From the NCBI GenBank assembly GCA_015039315.1, contig WIDE01000127.1, forward strand, positions 6,455 to 37,181: DNA of 30,727 nucleotides, read 5' to 3'. Numbering within the stretch: the stretch's first letter is position 1; each line of letters begins with the position of its first letter. The notes under the pieces are model-generated. The model saw only the letters and a program-made list of their open reading frames with translations, had not been told where the DNA came from and ran no database searches. Made by a program: the position numbers and the translations under genes. Positions 28,368 through 30,727 of this stretch are shown here, one piece after another. The DNA comes from Clavulina sp. PMI_390 (taxonomy: Eukaryota > Basidiomycota > Agaricomycetes > Cantharellales > Hydnaceae).

Positions 28368-29747
28368 CTAAGAAACAGATGGAGGTAGTTGAGCCAGCCC
28401 CGGAAGGGCTGAGTCATACATTACACGCTTGCCGACAGTCCATCTGACCTCCAGCGAGGCCTCGTGTAGATGTCTTACCACAGCTTCTAACTGTTTGAAT
28501 CTGTTGGTGAGGTCATCGGCCGCTTCGTTAGAATGATGTATGGACACCACTTTCAATGCGGGAAGGAAGTCGCTCAACGCTCGCTGTTCAAGCAATTCCT
28601 CGAGGACTACTTCTTGACGAATGCCTTCACGAAAGTGGAGAGCTGGTACGTGAGGGAACGCTCGCACAAGAAAATCGTTCAACTCTCTGGGAAAATATTT
28701 GAAAAAGATGATTTCTTGCAGAGGTAGCTCCGCAAGCAACATCATAAGCTTGGTGGTATATGGGGATTCTCCATAATTGGTCTCGGAAGGAAGCCAGACC
28801 CTGTAAGCGTCTTCTCCAAGCCCTTGGAGAGGTTTGGTCGGACCGTACCAGGTCATTGTAGCAGAGGCAAGGGAAGGGGTGGCAATATCGAACCAAATCA
28901 AAATGTTGTCCGTCACAATCTTCTGGAGAATTGGTAGCTTCACTCGTTCTCGATGGGTGTAGGGCGCGGAGAATGTGCGAGGGCGATCTCTTCCAAAGAA
29001 ATTCAGGCATAATTCACGAAGAGCTGGGAGCTGGGCTAGTAAAGCACAAATCCTTGGCCAGAAGCCCTCGTGGACCCTTAACTCCAAAGTAGAGAGGGTG
29101 GGCCAAGGAAGATCGAGTGTCACGGGTAGGTCTCTGACCTCATCACGAAATCTAAGGGTTTCGAGTGGGGTGTGAACAGGAGACAGGAGCCAATCTTGAC
29201 CCCAAGTTATCTCTTCGTCGCATGGACAAAAAATACTAAAATCGAGCTCTCGTAAGAGGGGGAATCTGTGGGGCTGAAATAGCGGGGGGAGAGTGGTAGA
29301 ATGATCCAAATGTAGCGAGACAACATAACCATTGACCGACCAACAACGATCTAGGTGAGGTGCCACTAGCTCATACATCAATCGCCAGTCATGGTCAATC
29401 ATGGGTTTCTCCAGTTCGCAGGCTGGATCCTTAACATGCCACGCTCTACGAACGAAGAGCTGGATCGGGGATCCTCTTGATCTCTGGAGAAAAGCAGTCA
29501 CTCTTGCAAAGTCGCTTGGGAATGGGCGGGAAGGAATTTTTATGTCCATCCAAGGAAGCTTGGTGTGGATGCACGTCCAGAGCAGAGAATAACCAATCAC
29601 AAGATCTCTCCAGAATGAATTGATCGAGGTTAAAGTAAGGAGGGTGGTGACCATGGCAAGTGGGGAGTCTTCTGTAGCTGTGAGTACAGCATGTCTACAC
29701 ACAAGCAGCAGCAGCTCAGGTGGAAGTAGTGAGACTGTGGATCTCAT
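28368..29747 (-). CDS. F-box-like protein, unrelated to the left-hand F-box family (459 aa)
   Basis: A single-exon gene. The start chosen is ATG 29747 (MRSTVSLLPPELLLLVCRHA); the frame extends to 29810 only via TTG. Residues ~5-21 (VSLLPPELLLLVCRHAV) and the following LTLTSINSFWRDLVIGYSLL with W at the usual place form an F-box-like domain. The rest is the leucine-rich, tryptophan-containing fold common in agaricomycete F-box families (FPLLRELDFSIF, WPTLSTLELRV, LPALRELCLNFF). It ends LAQLPPSVS. No close sequence relation to the genes at 1-7665 beyond the general plan. Predicted SCF substrate receptor. It is convergent with the TPR gene to the left. Confidence 0.8.
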   Translation of the reverse strand: MRSTVSLLPPELLLLVCRHAVLTATEDSPLAMVTTLLTLTSINSFWRDLVIGYSLLWTCIHTKLPWMDIKIPSRPFPSDFARVTAFLQRSRGSPIQLFVRRAWHVKDPACELEKPMIDHDWRLMYELVAPHLDRCWSVNGYVVSLHLDHSTTLPPLFQPHRFPLLRELDFSIFCPCDEEITWGQDWLLSPVHTPLETLRFRDEVRDLPVTLDLPWPTLSTLELRVHEGFWPRICALLAQLPALRELCLNFFGRDRPRTFSAPYTHRERVKLPILQKIVTDNILIWFDIATPSLASATMTWYGPTKPLQGLGEDAYRVWLPSETNYGESPYTTKLMMLLAELPLQEIIFFKYFPRELNDFLVRAFPHVPALHFREGIRQEVVLEELLEQRALSDFLPALKVVSIHHSNEAADDLTNRFKQLEAVVRHLHEASLEVRWTVGKRVMYDSALPGLAQLPPSVS

Positions 29748-30439
29748 CAGTGTAGAACGAAATGGAGGTCTGGGAGGCGACGTTAGGTTTAGAGTTCTGA
29801 GAGAAAGCAATTACAAGCAAATCGGACGATCTATCCATCAACGCTGCGCCTGAGAGTGTCAGGGAGTTTTTTGTGGGAGCAGCTTGGGATAGTTTACGAC
29901 CATGCTTAGCGGAGGGACGTACCGCGGCAGCGTCAGCCCAGTAGTAGACTACGGTGTAGGCGAGATGCACTCGTGGAAACGGTGCTCACTTTCGGTACCG
30001 AACTCCAACCAGCTCCCCTGCTTTCCACCTGCGCTTAGGGTCCTCATGGGCGTCGACCGCTCGCTCCCCATAAGTACTTTGATAAGTAGCGTGCATAGCG
30101 TCTAGTTTTTGTTAACACCATTTCAATTGACATCAGTGGTGCATTTCCGGATGTCAGATGATCACTTTGATAGCGAGTGTCCCTGCTCTTTGCAAACGGT
30201 TTCTCGCCAACACCTACAATCTCCACACCACCACGCGATTCTCCAAACCGCCCTGGATCGCTTCATAGCCTTTGAGTAATCTTTGCGGTGCCTTCGACTG
30301 AAGAATGTAAGCCGCGCTCCTCAGGCGCCCGCCCAGTGCATCGCATTGAATTCGCGCAATCCTCGAAATATAAGATGCTCTTCGGAGGGTTACTGCTGGA
30401 GTCACTTCCGGCTATAGCTCAGCTCATTGAATCACTCGG
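29748..30439. other. Intergenic region between F-box-like gene and right-edge gene
   Basis: Serves as a divergent promoter region between the F-box-like gene (minus) and the partial gene at 30440 (plus). Small open frames (29716-29970 minus, 29902-30105 plus) show no domain. A TAGCTCAGC string at about 30414 resembles a tRNA A box but lacks a B box. Nothing else recognised. Confidence 0.4.
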
Positions 30440-30727
30440 ATGAGTCCCTTTTTCTGTCACACGGTCCGCCATTGGGTTGCGCGTCGCCGTTGCAGATGGT
30501 CAACTAGGCGTTCAGACATCGTCATAACTGCATCAGTGGAGGGAAAGTCACACAAGCAGGTGAATTATGATATCTGATCTCTTCCAACTGACGGTTGATT
30601 GACTTTTTACCCGTGTCCGCGGCCCCCATTTTAGGACGAATCACTCGACTCACCACCCAGTTATGACACTCTTCTCCAAGGTTATGGGGGTCCAAGCAAG
30701 AAGTTCGTCGCCAAACTGCAACAGCTG
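30440..30727 (+). CDS. N-terminus of a second PPxYDxLL..YGGPSK family protein (partial at right edge)
   Basis: The likely second exon starts at 30635 after a good acceptor (CCCCATTTTAG) and encodes DESLDSPPSYDTLLQGYGGP followed by SKKFVAKLQQL to the edge. This aligns with SPPTYDSLLQPYGGPS of the gene at 26334. A possible first exon 30440-30559 (MSPFFCHTVRHWV...) joins in frame across a 75-nt GT-AG intron (30560-30634). The exon with the motif is convincing; the first exon is tentative. The rest of the gene, including any TPRs, is outside the window. Confidence 0.5.

Noticed and set aside
30405..30470. tRNA-like A box (TAGCTCAGC)
   Set aside because: No matching B box (GGTTCRA) at the right distance and no cloverleaf pairing.
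1..30727. CRISPR arrays, bacterial operons, ribosome binding sites
   Set aside because: Introns and gene families show a fungal nuclear genome; no regularly spaced repeats of CRISPR form are present.

Overview
The window reads as nuclear DNA of a basidiomycete fungus, probably Agaricomycotina. Coding genes carry short phase-conserved GT-AG introns (about 53-124 nt), promoters have CT-rich leaders, and the gene content fits: F-box-like/LRR families, a DHA1 drug:H+ antiporter with a basidiomycete-type N-terminal tail, TPR proteins with an N-terminal PPxYDxLL..YGGPSK motif, a DBP8 helicase and a BuGZ/ZNF207 zinc-finger protein. Species cannot be fixed from the sequence alone.

Layout. Positions 1-8982 hold two tandem copies of a ~4.4 kb module: F-box gene of type a (minus) / gene relic / F-box gene of type b (minus) / ~1 kb divergent promoter region / start of an MFS transporter (plus). 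Copy 1 is about 176-4627 and copy 2 about 4628-8982. At the join (4627/4628) a 100-codon MFS stub runs head-on into a truncated F-box gene, and each takes its stop codon from the other. Positions 8684-17955 hold three complete five-exon DHA1 transporter genes (A, B, C) in head-to-tail tandem, about 3.6 kb apart. Each has a promoter with the same ordered blocks: a hairpin element at about -650, a TGA[G/C]TCA AP-1/bZIP-type site at about -270, and TATAA at about -120. Downstream of each is a copy of 3' flanking sequence related to the 3' flank of the neighbouring kinase-like gene.

The right half is mostly single copy. It contains a six-exon membrane-anchored, probably catalytically dead TKL-like kinase (18520-20365, minus), a seven-exon DBP8/DDX49-type DEAD-box helicase (20593-22804, minus), and, only 98 bp away and divergent, an eight-exon BuGZ/ZNF207-type gene (22903-24595, plus). 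That gene's 3' end is tandemly duplicated. Then follow a decayed coding region (about 24914-26100), a TPR gene (26102-27281, plus), an unrelated single-exon F-box-like gene (28368-29747, minus) and the start of a second gene of the TPR gene's family, cut by the right edge.

How the genes fit together. DBP8 and BuGZ are housekeeping genes (40S ribosome biogenesis; Bub3 and spindle assembly). The left half is an expanding accessory cluster in which F-box genes and an efflux pump share divergent promoters and have been amplified together. The nearly unchanged protein sequence of the three pumps, despite many silent changes, argues that all are under selection. A stress-inducible efflux locus is the simplest reading. 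Any functional link between the F-box proteins and the pumps is inference.
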